The notes under the pieces were generated by a model. That model saw nothing but the letters and a program-made list of their open reading frames with translations, had not been told where the DNA came from and searched no databases. The translations under genes and the position numbers were made by a program. From Natrialba aegyptia DSM 13077 (lineage in GTDB: Archaea; Halobacteriota; Halobacteria; Halobacteriales; Natrialbaceae), in contig NZ_AOIP01000012.1 in the NCBI RefSeq assembly GCF_000337535.1, forward strand, positions 39,606-103,605: a stretch of 64,000 nucleotides of DNA, given 5' to 3'. This document shows positions 1-8,422 of this stretch, piece after piece. Positions within the stretch are counted from its first letter, which is position 1, and every line of letters starts with the position of its first letter.

Positions 1-1
1 C

Positions 2-67
2 ACAGCGACCGACGACACGGCCACGGACACCGTTGATACCGAGCCGAGCGAAACAACCGCCGAGTAA
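2..67 (+). CDS. 3' end of an unidentified gene, truncated by the window
   Basis: An open frame entering from the left edge reads a Thr/Asp/Glu-rich tail and stops at a TAA at 65-67. The acidic composition is typical of the C-terminal ends of haloarchaeal proteins. Only 21 residues are visible, so the function cannot be stated. Confidence 0.45.
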   Translation, partial: TATDDTATDTVDTEPSETTAE

Positions 68-186
68 CGCCCGTCCGTCCTCGTCCCCGCACGTCTCACC
101 GCTTGCGAAGTCCGCACCAGACGAGCAGTACGACTGGTCGACCACAAAGGGAAGACCTAACAACAGTGGCAACATTTGCCAGCACG

Positions 187-1167
187 ATGACGACCCACGA
201 GCGACCGTTGGACTCGGTGCTCGAGACGATCGGGCAAACCCCGCTCGTTCGCATCCGCGACGGCCCGCAGGGCGTCCGGATCTACGCGAAACTCGAGTCG
301 TTCAACCCAGGTGCCAGCGTCAAGGACAGAATCGGCCGCTACATGCTCGAACGCATGCTCGAGCGCGGCGACGTCACCGCAGGCGGCACGATCATCGAAC
401 CGACCGCCGGGAACACGGGTATCGGCTTTGCGACCGCCGCCCAGCAACTCGGCCTCGACGCTATCTTCGTCGTCCCCGAACGTTTCAGCGTCGAAAAACA
501 GCAACTCATGGCCGCCCTCGGCGCGGAAGTCATCAACACCCCGACCGAGGACGGCATGGACGGCGCGATCGCCCGCGCCCACGAATTGGCCGACGAATTA
601 GACGACGCCGTCGTCCCCCAGCAGTTCTCGAACCCGCTCAACACCGAAGCCCACTACGCCACCACCGGCCCCGAAATCTACGACGCCCTCGACGGCGAGG
701 TCGGTGCCGTCGTCGCCGGCTGTGGCACCGCGGGCACGCTCATGGGCATCGCCCGCTACGCGTTAGAACAGGACCCGGACACCGTCGTCGGTGCCGTCGA
801 ACCCGAGGGCTCCGTCTACGGCGAACTCCTCGGCGACGACCGCGAGGAAGGCGAGTACAAAATCGAAGGCATCGGCACCCACAACGTCGAAACCAACGAA
901 CTGTTCGATCCCGAACTCGTCGACGCCGTCTACCCGATCTCCGACCGCGACGCCCACGACGAACTCGAGCGACTCGCGCGTGAGGAAGGTCATTTGGTCG
1001 GCTCGAGCGCCGGAGCCGCAAGCGTCGCCGCCAAACACGTCGCCCAGGAGATCGCCGACGGTGAACTCGACGCGACACACGACACGGTCGTTACTGTGTT
1101 TCCGGATTCGAGCGAACGCTATCTCTCGAAGGGGATCTACCGCTCGTTCGAGGAGTGGAGTTCCTGA
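187..1167 (+). CDS. cysK: Cysteine synthase family PLP enzyme
   Basis: This is a 326-residue fold-type II PLP enzyme that should make cysteine from O-acetyl- or O-phosphoserine and sulfide in the cytoplasm. The N-terminus reads LDSVLETIGQTPLVRI, as in CysK/CysM. The PLP lysine lies in GASVKDR (Lys46), the substrate loop is PTAGNTGIG, and the glycine-rich phosphate-binding loop is GCGTAGTLMG. The first in-frame ATG at 103 would add a 28-residue Ser/Thr-rich leader with no family counterpart, so the ATG at 187 was chosen. Cystathionine beta-synthase-like paralogs are hard to separate from true cysteine synthases by eye, so the family is firm and the exact substrate less so. Confidence 0.9.
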   Translation: MTTHERPLDSVLETIGQTPLVRIRDGPQGVRIYAKLESFNPGASVKDRIGRYMLERMLERGDVTAGGTIIEPTAGNTGIGFATAAQQLGLDAIFVVPERFSVEKQQLMAALGAEVINTPTEDGMDGAIARAHELADELDDAVVPQQFSNPLNTEAHYATTGPEIYDALDGEVGAVVAGCGTAGTLMGIARYALEQDPDTVVGAVEPEGSVYGELLGDDREEGEYKIEGIGTHNVETNELFDPELVDAVYPISDRDAHDELERLAREEGHLVGSSAGAASVAAKHVAQEIADGELDATHDTVVTVFPDSSERYLSKGIYRSFEEWSS

Positions 1168-1370
1168 CCGACGGGCTCATCCGCCGCGGATGACTGCTGG
1201 AGCGTCGTCGCGTCGACAACCTCGAGTTCGTCGTCGCGTTCGACCTCCCACACCCGAAGGACGAGATGTGCCTTGCAGTGGTGTTCGACGACATCCATGC
1301 CCGTCGTCCGGTTTCGGAGGACGAGCTGACAGACCCCGTCGTTCGAGCAGTTCCCGGACCGGTCACACAT
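1137..1370 (-). CDS. Small Cys/His-containing haloarchaeal protein, function unknown
   Basis: The 77-residue product begins MCDRSGNCSNDGVCQL and carries a further HHC about 30 residues in. The Cys/His set could bind zinc or a cluster, but no named motif is complete. It converges on and overlaps the last 30 bp of the cysteine synthase gene. A TATA-like stretch at 1394-1403 lies about 27-33 bp upstream of the start, which fits a leaderless transcript. It was accepted because of that promoter spacing and a composition unlike a shadow frame. It could still be a spurious frame. Confidence 0.5.
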   Translation of the reverse strand: MCDRSGNCSNDGVCQLVLRNRTTGMDVVEHHCKAHLVLRVWEVERDDELEVVDATTLQQSSAADEPVGQELHSSNER

Positions 1371-1431
1371 AGGTACGTCTCTTGTGTAGTCTACTGGTAT
1401 GTAAGTCTCTGTCGGTGGTACCCCTCGGTGT

Positions 1432-1857
1432 TCAAACGCGCGACGATTCGGCGTGCAGCCGCCGGTGTTCGACTTTCATACAGCGATCCTGTACGACCTG
1501 CCGGCCCGCCTCCTCGGCACGGGCGGCCGCTTCGTCGTCTCGAATGCCCTGCTGGGTCCAGATCACGTCGGCGTCCGTCCGTTCGAGCGCCGTCTCGACG
1601 ACTCCGGCGACTTCCTCGCTCGGCCGGAACAGACAGACGATATCGATCTCGTCTTCCACGTCCGCGAGCGTATCGAGGGCTTTTCTGCCGAAAATCTCGT
1701 CCGCGAAGGGGTTGACCGGAATCACGTCGTAGCCGTGGTCCCGGAGATACGCCGGCACGTCGTGGGCCGCCTTGCCCGGCGTTCGCGAACAGCCGACCAC
1801 CGCAATCGTCTCCAGTCCGAGGATTTCCCGGAGCGCAGCGTCCGATTCGAGTGGCAT
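1432..1857 (-). CDS. CoA-binding domain protein
   Basis: This 141-residue protein is one Rossmann-like CoA-binding domain (YccU/CoA_binding_2 family). The nucleotide loop VVGCSRTPGKAAHDVPAYL follows the first strand, and the family pattern of GYDVIPVNPFADEIFGRKA and VIWTQQGIRDDEA comes later. The length equals that of stand-alone members. They resemble the CoA-binding part of succinyl-CoA and acyl-CoA synthetases but lack a catalytic half, and their cellular role is not established. It stands alone on the minus strand, with no clear operon partner. Confidence 0.85.
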   Translation of the reverse strand: MPLESDAALREILGLETIAVVGCSRTPGKAAHDVPAYLRDHGYDVIPVNPFADEIFGRKALDTLADVEDEIDIVCLFRPSEEVAGVVETALERTDADVIWTQQGIRDDEAAARAEEAGRQVVQDRCMKVEHRRLHAESSRV

Positions 1858-1934
1858 ACACGAGGTTACGAGTTCCGGACAGTTGAATGGCTTCGTCTTT
1901 TCGCTCGGCGTCCGCCTCTCGTCTCGTTATCTCG

Positions 1935-2792
1935 TTAGAACCAGCCGAACTCGAGTTCGAGCGCCGCACGGCCGACGATGAACGCGAGTGCGGCGAGAAA
2001 GGTTCCGTACTTGAGGTGGGACTGACCCGCGGTCGGGTCCTCGAAACTCTCGTAGGCCGCGACGATCATGATCGCGTTCGCCGGTATCACCACGAGCAGA
2101 TACGCGAGTTCGAAGTGCCCGAGGACGTAGGGCAGCGGACTCGCGAGGACGCCGATCGCGAGCAGCCCCGCGGCGACGTAGAGCGCGCGGCGCTCGCCGA
2201 TCGCGATCGGCAGCGTGTTCAACCCCTCCTCGCGGTCGCCCTCCACGTCCTCGACGTCTTTGATGATCTCGCGGGTGAGCGTCGCGATGGCCGCCAGCGC
2301 ACAGAGGACGACCGCCGGCCCGATCTCGCCGACCGCCGCCGCGCCGAACAGAAACGTGCTCCCGACGAGGTAGGCCACCAGCGCGTTCCCCAGCCCGGGC
2401 AATCCCTTGAAGAACTCGGTGTAGGCCACCAGCGCCACCAGGTTGATTCCTGCGATGGCAACCGCAGATCGCGGGAGCGTCAGGGCGAGCGCCACGGCCG
2501 CGACGAAGAGAACGAGGCTGAACGCGAGCGCGCCGCGCGGGCTCACCGCACCGCGTGGAATCGCCCGCTCGGGCTGGTTGATCCGGTCGATCTCCCGATC
2601 GAAGTAGTCGTTGATCGCGTTTCCTGCACCGACTGCAAGTCCCGTCGCCGCGACCGCTGTCACTGTCTCCGGCGTCTCGGCCGTGACACCACCGGCGACG
2701 AACGCGCCGATGAAGGTCAACACGCTCGCGGCGAGCACGTTCACCGGCCGCGTCAACTCGGCCAGCCCGCGGATCGTCTCCCCCGCTGTCAT
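1935..2792 (-). CDS. Digeranylgeranylglyceryl phosphate synthase-like UbiA prenyltransferase
   Basis: A 285-residue polytopic membrane enzyme of the UbiA superfamily. The first aspartate-rich motif is NAINDYFDREID and the second is around DVEDVEGDREEG, which together bind the Mg-prenyl diphosphate. The short archaeal N-terminus (TIRGLAELTRPVNVLAA) matches the enzyme that adds the second geranylgeranyl chain to geranylgeranylglyceryl phosphate, an essential step in archaeal ether-lipid synthesis. Hydrophobic segments fill the rest. Other UbiA enzymes (menaquinone or heme pathways) have different flanking motifs, so this is the preferred call. Confidence 0.87.
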   Translation of the reverse strand: MTAGETIRGLAELTRPVNVLAASVLTFIGAFVAGGVTAETPETVTAVAATGLAVGAGNAINDYFDREIDRINQPERAIPRGAVSPRGALAFSLVLFVAAVALALTLPRSAVAIAGINLVALVAYTEFFKGLPGLGNALVAYLVGSTFLFGAAAVGEIGPAVVLCALAAIATLTREIIKDVEDVEGDREEGLNTLPIAIGERRALYVAAGLLAIGVLASPLPYVLGHFELAYLLVVIPANAIMIVAAYESFEDPTAGQSHLKYGTFLAALAFIVGRAALELEFGWF

Positions 2793-2885
2793 TGGCGATA
2801 CTGCTCAGGCCGACCGGTTAAACGGTACGATCCGCGGGCGCAGCCGGCGTGTGTCTCCCGTGCGCGCCTGTCATAATTAGTATCG

Positions 2886-2957
2886 CCATCGTCGGTGTCG
2901 GCACCGGTATCGGTATCGACACCGACACCGGCACCAACACCGATATCGGACCCGCTA
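2886..2957 (+). repeat. Six-base repeat tract of GGTATC/GACACC units, partly palindromic
   Basis: The intergenic DNA consists of alternating near-copies of GGTATC, GGCACC and GACACC on one strand followed by their complements, so the tract can fold on itself. It lies between two minus-strand genes. The same hexamer family encodes Thr-Asp and Gly-Thr dipeptide runs in several genes of this window. Confidence 0.6.
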
Positions 2958-3149
2958 CCGCCAAGCCCCAAGCTCACAACACAAGCCAGATGAAACCGTC
3001 AGCCACGCCTCCTCCCGCTCGAGCGCGGTCGCGTCCACCGGCACCACCGTCACCGCCCCCGTCTCGTCCGTTCTGAACTCGAGTTCGGGTTCAGATTCGT
3101 CGGGACTTGGCGGACCGTGATCGTCGGCCGCGGTGAACTCGGCTGTCAT
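2955..3149 (-). CDS. Small acidic hypothetical protein
   Basis: The predicted 64-residue protein is acidic (ESEPELEFRTDE near the middle) and ends in a short Trp/Cys-containing tail. No family was recognised. The start is an ATG at 3149 in an otherwise empty stretch before the tRNA gene. Its 3' end abuts the hexamer repeat tract. Coding status is likely but not certain, because the protein is short and acidic frames are common in this base composition. Confidence 0.5.
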   Translation of the reverse strand: MTAEFTAADDHGPPSPDESEPELEFRTDETGAVTVVPVDATALEREEAWLTVSSGLCCELGAWR

Positions 3150-3286
3150 TACCCGTAGGTTGGTGGGCCCAGGTCAAGACCTTCGAGGTGGTTTTCAGTG
3201 GGTGGGAATGGCGGGGTGTGGTGGGGCCTGTCGGAACCGGTGAAAATCGAGTGACTTATACGGAACCACCGGATACGAAGGGGTGC

Positions 3287-3361
3287 GGGCGCTTAGCTCA
3301 GTCTGGACAGAGTACTTGGCTTCGGACCAAGCTGTCACGGGTTCAAATCCTGTAGCGCCCA
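3287..3361 (+). tRNA. tRNA-Arg (anticodon UCG)
   Basis: A full cloverleaf is visible. The acceptor stem GGGCGCU pairs with AGCGCCC, the D-arm contains AGCUCAGU, and the anticodon stem CUUGG/CCAAG closes the loop CUUCGGA, giving anticodon UCG. The T-loop is GUUCAAAUC. The discriminator base is A and no CCA is encoded, as is usual in haloarchaea. No intron is present. Confidence 0.95.
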
Positions 3362-3441
3362 TGATTTTGCGACGAACGGACGTGAGAAACAAATCATGTC
3401 CGCGAACGATTTGAATCAGGGAGCAGCTGTGCTGCGACCGT

Positions 3442-3463
3442 GGTTCAAATCCTGTAGCGCCCA
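3442..3463 (+). repeat. Direct repeat of the tRNA-Arg(UCG) 3' end (att-like)
   Basis: These 22 bases are identical to 3340-3361, the T-arm and acceptor end of the adjacent tRNA gene, and lie 102 bp downstream in the same orientation. Exact duplication of a tRNA 3' end is the usual footprint of tyrosine-recombinase integration. Only about 80 bp lie between the copies and no integrase gene is present, so this would be a remnant after loss of the element. Confidence 0.75.
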
Positions 3464-3693
3464 CTCGCAGACGACTCGATTCTCAACTAATACTAATTCG
3501 ACTGTAGAGGCGATAGTGGGGGAACTTTCGCTGGTATTGGTGGTCTGTCAAGGGTGGTCGAAATATGATCCCAACAGGAAACGGGTTGCGGCTCCATCAC
3601 ATCATGCGATTCTCTTCGCAAATCGGGGGTGGTCGGCGTGACGATTGCGCCGTGGTCGTCGGTCGATCACTCGATCTGTGACCACTGTGGGGC
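3464..3693. other. Intergenic stretch without recognisable genes
   Basis: The DNA is richer in AT than its neighbours, and open frames crossing it have no haloarchaeal protein character. It follows the att-like tRNA repeat, so it may be residue of a lost insertion. No promoter, RNA or repeat was recognised beyond that. Confidence 0.5.
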
Positions 3694-4326
3694 CTATCCG
3701 AAGAGGTTCTGGAGCGTCAGGACGACGAAGAGCAGAATCACCGCTTCGGAGATAACCCACGAGTTCTCGTCCATCCAGTTGCGGACCTGCGGGAGCGCAG
3801 CTTCTGCTCGCTCTCCGAGAAGGAACACGCTGAGCGATGGAACCGCCAAGAGAAACAGCGTGAGCAGGACGAACCCGGTCGCATCCGTGACCGGATCGTC
3901 GTTTGCCGCGAGGTAGGTTCCAACGCTAACCGAGGTGACGATATCGGTCGGAAAGACGCCGAGGAGGAGAAAACCCAGTTTCAACGAGAGTTGTGGCGTC
4001 GCGTTGGTCAGTTTTCCCATCCACGCCGGCGGCTTCGACACGTCCCGTTTCCGGTAGGTATCCACGGCCGCGTAAAGAAGAAAAACGAGGACGAGAACAT
4101 AGAGCAGTTGCTTTGCGCTCGCCCCTAACAGACCGCCGCTAGCACCGAAACTGTTCCCGAAGAGGTACGCGATACCGACGACGAGACTGATAGAGAGGGA
4201 CGCGCCGAGAACGTAGGCCGTCGAGTTCGCCCGCCACTGGTCGCTCGTGGCGAGGAAGATCGGGGAGAGTATCTGCGGGCCCGCGATCATCACGATGGCT
4301 AACGGGAGGACTTCCAGGAAACTCAT
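3694..4326 (-). CDS. GAP-family (Sap/SfLAP-like) membrane protein
   Basis: This is a 210-residue integral membrane protein with about six hydrophobic segments. The N-terminal helix EVLPLAIVMIAGPQILSPIF and the LKLGFLLLGVFPTDIVTSVSVG segment are characteristic of the GAP family, related to mycobacterial sulfolipid-addressing proteins and distantly to LysE-type exporters. Transport of lipid-linked or amphipathic compounds is suspected for the family, but the substrate here is unknown. It is a single gene on the minus strand. Confidence 0.75.
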   Translation of the reverse strand: MSFLEVLPLAIVMIAGPQILSPIFLATSDQWRANSTAYVLGASLSISLVVGIAYLFGNSFGASGGLLGASAKQLLYVLVLVFLLYAAVDTYRKRDVSKPPAWMGKLTNATPQLSLKLGFLLLGVFPTDIVTSVSVGTYLAANDDPVTDATGFVLLTLFLLAVPSLSVFLLGERAEAALPQVRNWMDENSWVISEAVILLFVVLTLQNLFG

Positions 4327-4554
4327 GGCTCGTACCCGCCGTGATTCGATCTGTTCTGCCGGCCGGCCCCTCCATTTTTGGAGGCGTATTTACTGGATAC
4401 CATTACCGTGATTCTCCCCGAAGCGTAGTAGGCCGCCAACGACAATTAGTGTTGTTGTGATTATGTAAAGAGTTCGTCTCAGTTTTTAGAGAGATTCCGT
4501 TCGCTCGCCTCGCGCCGCAATTACCTGTCTACTCATGGCAACAGTACTCTCCAT

Positions 4555-4579
4555 TTCACGTGAAGTGAAGCTTATATCC
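4555..4579 (+). promoter_or_regulatory. Palindrome TTCACGTGAA next to a TATA box before the DUF5518 gene
   Basis: A perfect 10-bp palindrome at 4555-4564 is followed by GAAG and the TATA-like CTTATATCC at 4571-4579, about 27-34 bp before the ATG at 4605. The position overlaps or abuts the BRE, where archaeal repressors or activators commonly bind. The operator role is inferred. Confidence 0.45.
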
Positions 4580-4604
4580 AGTGACAGCATACTAATAATC
4601 GACT

Positions 4605-5009
4605 ATGAGAATTAATTGGTCAGCAGTCATAACTGGATTCGTCGTGACCCTCGTGCTCGGGTTCATCAGCGGGATGATCTACGCGGGATCTGATGCCTCG
4701 GTCGCGGTCTTACATTGGGGAACCATCGGTATCCTCGGCGGCCTCACCGCCGGCTACCTCGTCGGTGGAAGAATAGGCAGCGGTGCGCTCCACGGCGGTA
4801 TCGCGACCGTCTTCGGATCGCTCATCCTGTTAGTCATCGCAGCGTTTACGACGCTCCTGTTTGCGGGCGTCGTCCCGATGTTCAGCATGGTCGTCCTGGG
4901 CTTGCTCATGCTCGCGTTCTACGCCATCCCCGGTGTACTGGGTGGCGCGATCGGCTCGTGGGCCAAGAGTCGCCGGACAACCACGGAGATGGTCGGTACG
5001 CGGGCCTGA
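4605..5009 (+). CDS. DUF5518 membrane protein
   Basis: This 134-residue protein has four hydrophobic segments, with small glycine-rich turns such as GGLTAGYLVGGRIGSGALHGG between the second and third. This layout is that of the haloarchaeal DUF5518 family, whose function is unknown. The C-terminus is a short charged tail. The gene stands alone with its own promoter (TATA at 4571-4579) and the start is the only suitable ATG after it. Confidence 0.8.
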   Translation: MRINWSAVITGFVVTLVLGFISGMIYAGSDASVAVLHWGTIGILGGLTAGYLVGGRIGSGALHGGIATVFGSLILLVIAAFTTLLFAGVVPMFSMVVLGLLMLAFYAIPGVLGGAIGSWAKSRRTTTEMVGTRA

Positions 5010-5254
5010 GCGACTACCGACAGGACCGATCACTTTTATCGTAATAGCCGTCTTCTCTCGAGGAGTTCTTTGGCGGCCGTTCGTGATCGCTCACGGCTTT
5101 CCGATGGACAGTTCGATTGTTGTTGGTAATATGGGGATATTCAGTGTCGATACTGTGTAATAGCGCACACAAATTCAGGTGTTATTCAAAAATATGTGTG
5201 ACTTTTTCGATGAAGGTCGGAAAAACATTTACTGCCGAGTATGGAGCGTGAGGC

Positions 5255-5455
5255 ATGAACAACATACGCAGTATCGACCTGGACAACCCGCTACTGTATA
5301 TCCTCACCATGATAATCACCTGGATAGTCGTAGCAGGCGTCTTTGAGACGGTATTTGCTGATGGTAACTGGACGAACGCAATTAGCCAGGGGATCGTCGG
5401 CGGGCTGGTTTTCGGGGTTGCGATGTACTATCTCATCCAGTATACTGGAAACTAA
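5255..5455 (+). CDS. Small two-helix membrane protein, unknown
   Basis: The 66-residue product has two hydrophobic segments (around YILTMIITWIVVAGVF and GIVGGLVFGVAMYYLIQY) joined by a short acidic loop, so it should sit in the cytoplasmic membrane as a hairpin. A purine-rich GGAGCGTGAGG stands directly before the ATG and could act as a ribosome binding site. No family was recognised. It converges on the M24 peptidase gene. Confidence 0.6.
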   Translation: MNNIRSIDLDNPLLYILTMIITWIVVAGVFETVFADGNWTNAISQGIVGGLVFGVAMYYLIQYTGN

Positions 5456-5562
5456 CCCCAGAGAAGAACTCGCGAGGAGCGATTTGACCATGTATAATTG
5501 AGAAGCCTGGTTTCTTCTGGACACTATCGAACGCCGCTTAGAGAATAGCGTCAGGGTACACG

Positions 5563-6738
5563 TTAGACGACGCGAAGGTCCCTCGGATAGTCGGTCATGT
5601 TCTCGTGCCCATCGTCGGTGACGACGACGAGATCTTCGAGGCGGACGCCGCCGGTTCCCTGTTCGTACAGACCGGGTTCGACCGTGACGACGTGGCCGGC
5701 CTCGAGTTCACCGGCTTGCTGTGCGAGATGCGGCGCTTCGTGAACGTCGAGGCCGACGCCGTGGCCGGTCGCGTGGGGGAAGCCGCTGTCAGGGTTGTCC
5801 GCCGTGCGACCCGTGGGGTAGCCCGCTGACTCGAACACGTCGCAGACGGCGGCGTGGACGGTCTCGCCGGTGACGCCCGCCCGGATGGTGTCCAGTGCTG
5901 CCTCGGAGGCCTCGGAAACGAGGGCGTACCACTCCCGGGTGCGATCGCTGGGGGTGCCCTTCACGACGGTGCGGGTCATGTCCCCGAAGTACCGCGTCCG
6001 CTTGTGTCGGGGGAAGATATCGATGATGATCGGGACGTTCGCTTGCAGCGGTCCGGTGCCGGGATCGTGGGCGCGGGCCCCCGCGGGTCCGGACGCGACG
6101 ATGCACTGATCCAGCCCGCAGCCTCGGTTTAGGACCGCGCGTTCGATGCGGTCGCGCACCCGCTCGCTCGTGAGGGGATCGCCGTCGAGGTGCAAGACGC
6201 CGTCCGCGACGGTCGCGCGTTCGAGCAGGTCCTCGGCGGTGGCCATCCCGTCTTCGGCCGCTCGCTGTGTCTCCCTGATGTGGTCGATCTCGTGGTCGCG
6301 CTTGACGGCGCGGATCTCGTCGAGGACATACTCGTACTCCGGCACGACTTCGATGCCGTGCTCGCGCAACAGATCGGCGGTGCCGACCGGGAACGAGACG
6401 GGGACCGACACCGAGTCGATACCGGCGGCGTGGAGGAAGTCCACGGTCACGCGTTTTCTGGCTTTTCGCGGGTCCATGTCCTCGAGTTCAGCCGCGTTCC
6501 TGAACTCGGCGCGGGAGCGGATTTCGTCGCCGTTGCTGTCGCGTTCGGCCTGGCTACATTCGGGGCCTGGCAGGAGGAGGGTGACGCGCTCGTCGGCGTA
6601 GAGCGTGACGAACTCGTCGAGCATGTGGTAGCCGGAGAGGTAGTACTGGTGGCTGTCGTTCCCGTCGGCGTCGATCAGGTAGCCGTCGGTGCCGGCCTGG
6701 TCGAGAAACGCGGTGAGTTGGGGGATCGCCGGTGTCAT
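5563..6738 (-). CDS. M24-family metallopeptidase (Xaa-Pro dipeptidase-like)
   Basis: A 391-residue cytoplasmic peptidase with an N-terminal creatinase-like domain (about residues 1-140) and a C-terminal pita-bread catalytic domain. All five metal ligands can be seen: Asp in IIIDIFPRH, Asp in YFGDMTRTV, His in HATGHGVGLDVHEAP, Glu in VVTVEPGLY and Glu in GGVRLEDLVVV. It should cleave Xaa-Pro dipeptides or N-terminal Xaa-Pro bonds. The ATG at 6738 was preferred over one 27 bp upstream because the protein then begins MTPAIPQLTAFL as in relatives, and a CTTATT box lies 25-33 bp before it. Confidence 0.85.
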   Translation of the reverse strand: MTPAIPQLTAFLDQAGTDGYLIDADGNDSHQYYLSGYHMLDEFVTLYADERVTLLLPGPECSQAERDSNGDEIRSRAEFRNAAELEDMDPRKARKRVTVDFLHAAGIDSVSVPVSFPVGTADLLREHGIEVVPEYEYVLDEIRAVKRDHEIDHIRETQRAAEDGMATAEDLLERATVADGVLHLDGDPLTSERVRDRIERAVLNRGCGLDQCIVASGPAGARAHDPGTGPLQANVPIIIDIFPRHKRTRYFGDMTRTVVKGTPSDRTREWYALVSEASEAALDTIRAGVTGETVHAAVCDVFESAGYPTGRTADNPDSGFPHATGHGVGLDVHEAPHLAQQAGELEAGHVVTVEPGLYEQGTGGVRLEDLVVVTDDGHENMTDYPRDLRVV

Positions 6739-6916
6739 GGCTCCGACGTTTCGGAGGTCGAGCAATAAGCGGTATTGAGGGGTGGTATCAGGGATCGTGC
6801 ACGTCTGGTTTGCTGACGAATGCTATGATCATCACACTATTTCACCTATCGACTGCGAACCAGTTCCCTATGGGTGTGCAGGTTACAAACTATCGGCCTT
6901 GTTTAGACGCTGTTGA

Positions 6917-7450
6917 ACCCTCCTTCGACTCTCCGCAGACCTCCACGAAACCGGTGGCGTACAGGCTATCAATGCTACTGGCTTTGACCGCCATTCGGCC
7001 AGTTGCCATTACACAAATCGGACTAACTACACGTTCAGATCGGTAAAAACGACAGCGTTGGGTGACTGTGATACCAGCACCGTGTTGGATATTCACTGTT
7101 CGATGAAGCAGCCACATGACACCCGTTGGATGGCAGGTACTCACCCGGAACCTCAACCGGCTACAGACCGTTACCGCTGACAAAGGTATGACTGGGACAA
7201 TCTCCGCAAAGAGCTTCGGGGTTCAGACGTTCGACCAGTGACCAAACACCGAGAGTTCTCCTCGTTAAATATGGCGCACAACACCCGCCAAGACGACGAC
7301 ACCTATCACCAACGTTCAAACGTTGAGGCAGTGTTTTTCGCACTCAAGCAGCGGTACAGCGACACGTTCCGGGCACGGACGTGGTTCGGGCAATTCCGTG
7401 AACTCGTGCTGAAAGCGGCTGTAAGAAATGTCGAACTTGCTTCCTGACTT
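6917..7450 (+). pseudogene. Decayed IS5-type transposase, N-terminally truncated and frameshifted
   Basis: Joining three frames recovers an IS5-like DDE transposase. It begins at LRLSADLHETGGVQAINATG, runs through SVKTTALGDCDTSTVLDIHC and ends YHQRSNVEAVFFALKQRY and FRELVLKAAVRNVELAS. Two small deletions break it, about 2 nt near 7124 and 1 nt near 7187 within what should read ADKGYDW. The first catalytic Asp appears as Asn (INATG for IDASG). Roughly the first quarter of the protein is missing, and no convincing terminal inverted repeats or target duplication were found. It is a dead remnant. Confidence 0.85.
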
Positions 7451-7543
7451 CGGCCGGTATAGAGGCTGTGGTTAGCAGTTTCCGTGTGGATCGGTGATAT
7501 ATCATCACAAGGTTCTTTGTTCCGACAAGATAGATGCAAATGC

Positions 7544-8302
7544 ATGTCTTCTCGCAAAACAGTATGCCTTGAGGAGATGGTATGGCCAGAGGTTGAATCC
7601 GCCCTCGAAAACGGAACACGGACAGCAATCGTGGCTGTCGGTTCGATTGAACAACACGGCCCACATTTGCCGTTGAATATGGATACTCTAGATGGAGACG
7701 AGCTTTCACGCCGAATTTCGATAGAGCTGGGCGATGCCCTCGCCGCCCCCACGATTCGCCCCGGATGCTCGGGCCATCACATGGAGTTCCCCGGCACGAT
7801 CACTGTTCCACCCGAGACGCTGATGGACGTGATCCGATCGTACTGCCGATCCCTCGACGAACATGGCTTCGAGTACATCGTCCTCGTCCCGACCCACGGC
7901 GGTAACTTCGGGCCGGTCAAGACCGTGGCTCCCGACATTGCCCGCGAACTCGAAGCCACGGTGATTGCACTTGCCGATCTTGACGAACACATGCAATTGC
8001 TGAACGAGGGGCTTGGCGAAGCCGGCATCGAGTACGAACAGGACGTGATCCACGCTGGGGCCGCCGAGACGGCGATGGTGCTGGCCATCGACGAGGGTCT
8101 CGTCAGGACGGAGAACGTCGAGCTCGGGCCCGAAGGCGAAATCTCGCCAGCGCGTCTGCTAAGTGAAGGGTTCAAATCCATTACCGAAAACGGCGTCCTT
8201 GGTGATCCAACGAAGGCAACCACCGAGGCAGGAGAAGTGATCATCCAGAACGTCGTGGAGACGTACGTTGAGCATATCAGAACCGAACGCGATGCAGTCT
8301 GA
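7544..8302 (+). CDS. Creatininase-family protein
   Basis: The 252-residue protein carries the creatininase/FAPy-deformylase signature. It has VGSIEQHGPHLPLNMDT near the N-terminus (metal-binding Glu, His and Asp), GHHMEFPGTITV in the middle, VLVPTHGGNFG, and a later Glu in AGAAETAMVLAIDEG. Members hydrolyse cyclic amides; substrates include creatinine, formamidopyrimidines and intermediates of cofactor synthesis, so the substrate here is open. The start at 7544 was chosen because the upstream extension from 7484 is not family-like. A TATA-like GATATATC stands at 7497-7504. The dead transposase lies just upstream. Confidence 0.82.
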   Translation: MSSRKTVCLEEMVWPEVESALENGTRTAIVAVGSIEQHGPHLPLNMDTLDGDELSRRISIELGDALAAPTIRPGCSGHHMEFPGTITVPPETLMDVIRSYCRSLDEHGFEYIVLVPTHGGNFGPVKTVAPDIARELEATVIALADLDEHMQLLNEGLGEAGIEYEQDVIHAGAAETAMVLAIDEGLVRTENVELGPEGEISPARLLSEGFKSITENGVLGDPTKATTEAGEVIIQNVVETYVEHIRTERDAV

Positions 8303-8422
8303 CTGAGCGACCCACCGACACATACGTAGGCTTACTGAACGCCTGATTCGTAGCGTTACCAGCGCAAGGAATCTGGCTGACTTACCTCGTCTAAACAAGA
8401 CCCATAACAAGTATTCGTCAGT

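Noticed and set aside
3195..3464. Minus-strand frame with MGATGFEP twice, antisense to the tRNA-Arg region
   Set aside because: MGATGFEP-type peptides are standard artefacts of translating the complement of a tRNA 3' end; the two copies reflect the att-like repeat.
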